A program made the position numbers and the translations under genes. A stretch of 64,000 nt of DNA from Flavobacterium suncheonense GH29-5 = DSM 17707 (lineage in GTDB: Bacteria; Bacteroidota; Bacteroidia; Flavobacteriales; Flavobacteriaceae), in the NCBI RefSeq assembly GCF_000430025.1, contig NZ_KE387020.1:100431-164430 (forward strand), given 5' to 3'. Below are positions 62,601 to 64,000 of the stretch, piece after piece (positions within the stretch are counted from its first letter, which is position 1; each line of letters starts with the position of its first letter). The notes beneath the pieces are model-generated. The model was not told where the DNA came from. It worked only from the letters and a program-made list of their open reading frames with translations, and made no database searches.

Positions 62601-63943
62601 TCTGGGGGCTACAGCCAAGTTTTATCAAAGACGGTAAAAAATATTATGAGGAAAAAGATCGAAGCAAACATACTCATCATACCATTGACGCTATAACCAT
62701 AGCCTGTATGACTAAGGACAAATATGATGTGTTAGCAAACGCCTGGACAAAAGAAGATAATGAAAACGGTAATGAAGCAAGAAAACTTTTATCCGAATCA
62801 AAACCTTGGCCAACCTTTACAGAAGATTTACAAAAAATAGAAGGAGAAATTTTGGTTTCTCATCATACACCTGATAATGTAAAAAAACAATCCAAAAAGA
62901 TTGTTCGAGTTAGAGGTAAAAAACAATACATTGCTGAAATCGAAAGGGATATAAACGGTAAAGCTGTTGCCAAAAAAGACGGTAATGGAAAAATCATCTA
63001 TAAATTAGATTGTAATGGCAAGAAGTTGCCAAGAATCCAACAAGGTGATACTATTCGTGGTTCTTTACACCAAGACAGTATTTATGGAGCTATTAAAAAT
63101 CCATTAAATACAACGGAAATACGTTATGTAATTCGTAAAGATTTAGAAAGTTTAAAAGCTAATGATATTGAAAATATTGTTGATGAAATCGTTAAAGAAA
63201 AAGTAAAACAAGCTATTGCTAACAAAGTGTTATTACTGTCATCCAATACGCAACAAAAAAACAAAATGTCAGGTACAGTTTGGATGAACGAAGAAAAACA
63301 AATTCCTATTAATAAGGTGAGGATATATGCCAATTCTGTAAAAAATCCTTTGGAGATTAAAGAACATAGTTTGCTTTCAAAATCTAAGCACGAACATAAG
63401 CAAAAAGTGTATGGGGTTAATGGTGAAAATTATGCTATGGCTATTTATGAAGGTCAGGATAAAAAAGGTAATTTAAAAAGAGGATTTGAATTGTTAAACT
63501 ATATGGATGCAGGTAACTATTATAAATTAAGTAATGATTCTAAAAATCATAATACAATTGTGCCAGCCATTCATTTAAAGTTAGATTTACCGTTAAAATA
63601 TATAATTAAGAAGGGTGATTTAGTCCTGTTTTACGAGGAAAGTAGAGAAGAATTAAGTGAAGTAGGTGATAAAGAATTTATGAAAAGATTATATAAAGTT
63701 ATCGGATTTGAGGGAGATGGAAGAATTCAATTCAGACATCATAAAACGGCAATGCAGCAAAGTAGTGCAAATAAAGAAGAATTGACTATTGTCAAATTCA
63801 TGGCTGATAATAATTTGAAAAATTCTCAAGTAGATTTTGATACTCCAGTGCCATGGTTAAGGTTGAGAGTGTCAAATTGTGATTTTTTATTGAATGATAA
63901 AGAATTCAAGATTAATCCGTTAGGTAAAGTTGCAATTTTATAA
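59603..63943 (+). CDS. cas9: CRISPR-associated endonuclease Cas9 (type II-C-like)
   Basis: ATG at 59603 chosen, because MARILGLDLGTNSIGWAIV is the family start; the open frame reaches 72 bases further into the promoter region. 1446 residues. RuvC-I has D8 (LGLDLGTNSIGW); the Arg-rich bridge helix is RAAERTNYRSARKIKFRRKL. RuvC-II is E758 (VHIELARELN). HNH has D849-I-E-H852 (PDYDIEHTIPRS), then NKTLCSKRFNRDIKKNQ. RuvC-III has H1026 and D1029 (HHTIDAITIAC). All catalytic residues are intact. It cuts DNA matched by a crRNA:tracrRNA guide. The size fits Bacteroidota II-C enzymes. It is more A/T-rich than the genes before it. Confidence 0.97.
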   Translation: MARILGLDLGTNSIGWAIVDKNGTEFSLVDKGVRIFSEGVKSEKGIESSRAAERTNYRSARKIKFRRKLRKYETLKVLSQNGMCPLSVDEVNGWRKSGFKQYPLNPEFLKWLRTDDNQNINPYIFRDRASRQKVSLYELGRALYHIAQRRGFLSNRLDQSADGIIEQHAPNIESRIEEAQTVNDLMVEIEDYFDGLDILEKNSKDLDEGEKKLKSLYNALEKIIKSNDFEKAKAEVIARLNRKEDQGAVKQEIGEISKAMKDGNFGTLGQYFYSLYSKGKIRNHYTAREEHYLAEFEIICKAQGITEINENEKLPEKRYSGLAKELYRAIFFQRPLKSQKGLIGKCSFEKNKTRCAISHPDFEEYRMWSYLNTIKIKTPEDEKLRFLTLAEKQRLIPKFLRKKDNFNFEDLAKELIVKGTTFEFYKSSNAKSAHYLFNYKPKDTVPGSVVSASLKNIFGDDWNTKQWNYQTQNSKGETVTRTVYYKDIWHLLSVSTSDIYLEEYAKNKLGLDEKRAKSFSKIRLKKDFASLSLNAIAKITPYLKQGLLYSHAVFMANIENIVDEHIWNNPKERLYIQNKIAEIIDDNTLENSKLEIINGLIKECKADNCYYSKEAEHTYKNDLQKKVATIFRNNEDQDDIVEELFPIFIIQLQKHEYIPIKRLDEKVIEFLKGENEDGEIYCSNQNRLHKLYHPSDIEVFKKKIIKDEFGNEKVVLGSPLISSIKNPMAMRALHQLRKVLNTLILEGLVDEKTKVHIELARELNDANKRKAIQDFQKENQNKRQDLAKQIKEDYKAQTGKDIEPTEDDILRYQLWVEQNGMEIYEPTLNGGVSKKIGIHQIIGENPDYDIEHTIPRSISQDNSLMNKTLCSKRFNRDIKKNQMPIELNNYELLLPYIDHWRKEADKLTWEIEQIIKSTKAAATKEAKDKKIRRRHYLTLKRDYLKGKYERFVWKEAKVGFKNSQIPDTGIITKYSRAYLNSYFNRVESVKGGMVAEFRKIWGLQPSFIKDGKKYYEEKDRSKHTHHTIDAITIACMTKDKYDVLANAWTKEDNENGNEARKLLSESKPWPTFTEDLQKIEGEILVSHHTPDNVKKQSKKIVRVRGKKQYIAEIERDINGKAVAKKDGNGKIIYKLDCNGKKLPRIQQGDTIRGSLHQDSIYGAIKNPLNTTEIRYVIRKDLESLKANDIENIVDEIVKEKVKQAIANKVLLLSSNTQQKNKMSGTVWMNEEKQIPINKVRIYANSVKNPLEIKEHSLLSKSKHEHKQKVYGVNGENYAMAIYEGQDKKGNLKRGFELLNYMDAGNYYKLSNDSKNHNTIVPAIHLKLDLPLKYIIKKGDLVLFYEESREELSEVGDKEFMKRLYKVIGFEGDGRIQFRHHKTAMQQSSANKEELTIVKFMADNNLKNSQVDFDTPVPWLRLRVSNCDFLLNDKEFKINPLGKVAIL

Positions 63944-64000
63944 AATAAATTAAAAGTTCATTGACATAAAGTTTCAAATTCTTAAACAGCTCAAACCACA
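63944..64000 (+). other. Sequence downstream of cas9, cut by the window end
   Basis: Only 57 bases, A/T-rich, with no start codon that opens a recognisable cas1. The last bases read GCTCAAACCACA. The rest of the locus (cas1, cas2, the repeat-spacer array) is not visible. Confidence 0.5.

Noticed and set aside
63985..64000. First CRISPR repeat or a second anti-repeat after cas9 (CTCAAACCACA at the edge)
   Set aside because: Its reverse complement begins TGTGGTTTGAG, similar to the start of repeats in this group, but the preceding bases do not match the anti-repeat at 59526-59566, and the window ends too soon to judge.

Overview
The window looks like a chromosomal segment of a flavobacterium (Bacteroidota, Flavobacteriaceae). 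The signs are type IX secretion sorting domains of both the A and B kind, a carboxypeptidase-like plug on a TonB-dependent receptor, FadL/OmpP1-type outer membrane proteins, BshC, DUF4295 beside rpmG/rpmB, and the Bacteroidota promoter signature (TTG, about 19 bases, TAnnTTTG) before several genes. Almost all of the window is ordinary core genome on both strands. The right end carries the left part of a type II CRISPR-Cas locus.

Layout. 1-8.6 kb, mostly plus: the end of a glyoxalase-like gene, a pRiA4b ORF-3-like protein, a nucleoid-associated protein, DUF4242, a BamA/TamA-like outer membrane protein, an ABC exporter pair and a type B T9SS surface protein. 8.6-12.7 kb, minus: typA, rpsT, two identical tRNA-Glu genes and proS. 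12.8-17.4 kb, plus: a lipoprotein, a FadL-like porin, rimO and a YdcH-like protein. 17.4-21 kb, minus: a three-gene biotin-dependent acyl-CoA carboxylase. 21-29.3 kb: yfbU-like, a CHASE4 hybrid kinase, a B12-type radical SAM protein, bshC, a SUMF1-fold protein and ndk. 29.4-42 kb, minus: an iron-uptake pair (siderophore receptor and PepSY protein), a lipoprotein/DUF721 pair, rpmB-rpmG-DUF4295-ftsY, cinA, an Hpt protein, an FAH-family protein, an exonuclease, a type A T9SS protein and a 2-oxoacid dehydrogenase E2. 42-53.7 kb: a glycosyltransferase, an ABC-F protein, a methyltransferase, carbonic anhydrase, a LolD/MacB-like ATPase, a cobalamin adenosyltransferase, DUF2795, secA and two unknowns. 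53.8-59.3 kb: a GlcD-like oxidase, an alpha/beta hydrolase, a metal P-type ATPase and a DHFR-fold protein.

59.47-64 kb: a 1446-residue Cas9 with all RuvC and HNH signatures. Immediately before it, on the opposite strand, is a convincing tracrRNA gene: a TAnnTTTG promoter box, an anti-repeat, a nexus-like GGC/GCC hairpin, a GAAA-capped hairpin and a UUCG-capped terminator. The anti-repeat DNA also contains the best candidate cas9 promoter, so tracrRNA and cas9 share one short divergent control region. Adaptation genes and the repeat-spacer array are not in the window; only 57 bases follow cas9.

The intergenic regions are unusually rich in short periodic arrays: degenerate 7-bp period arrays at five sites, an inverted 10-bp period array, nine exact or near-exact 11-bp units, three 40-bp units built from AGTCAC/GTGACT arms, and three copies of a longer REP-like element. 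A 17-bp direct repeat brackets the siderophore receptor promoter and is a likely iron-regulator operator. I see no insertion sequence, transposase, rRNA gene or repeat-spacer CRISPR array in the window.
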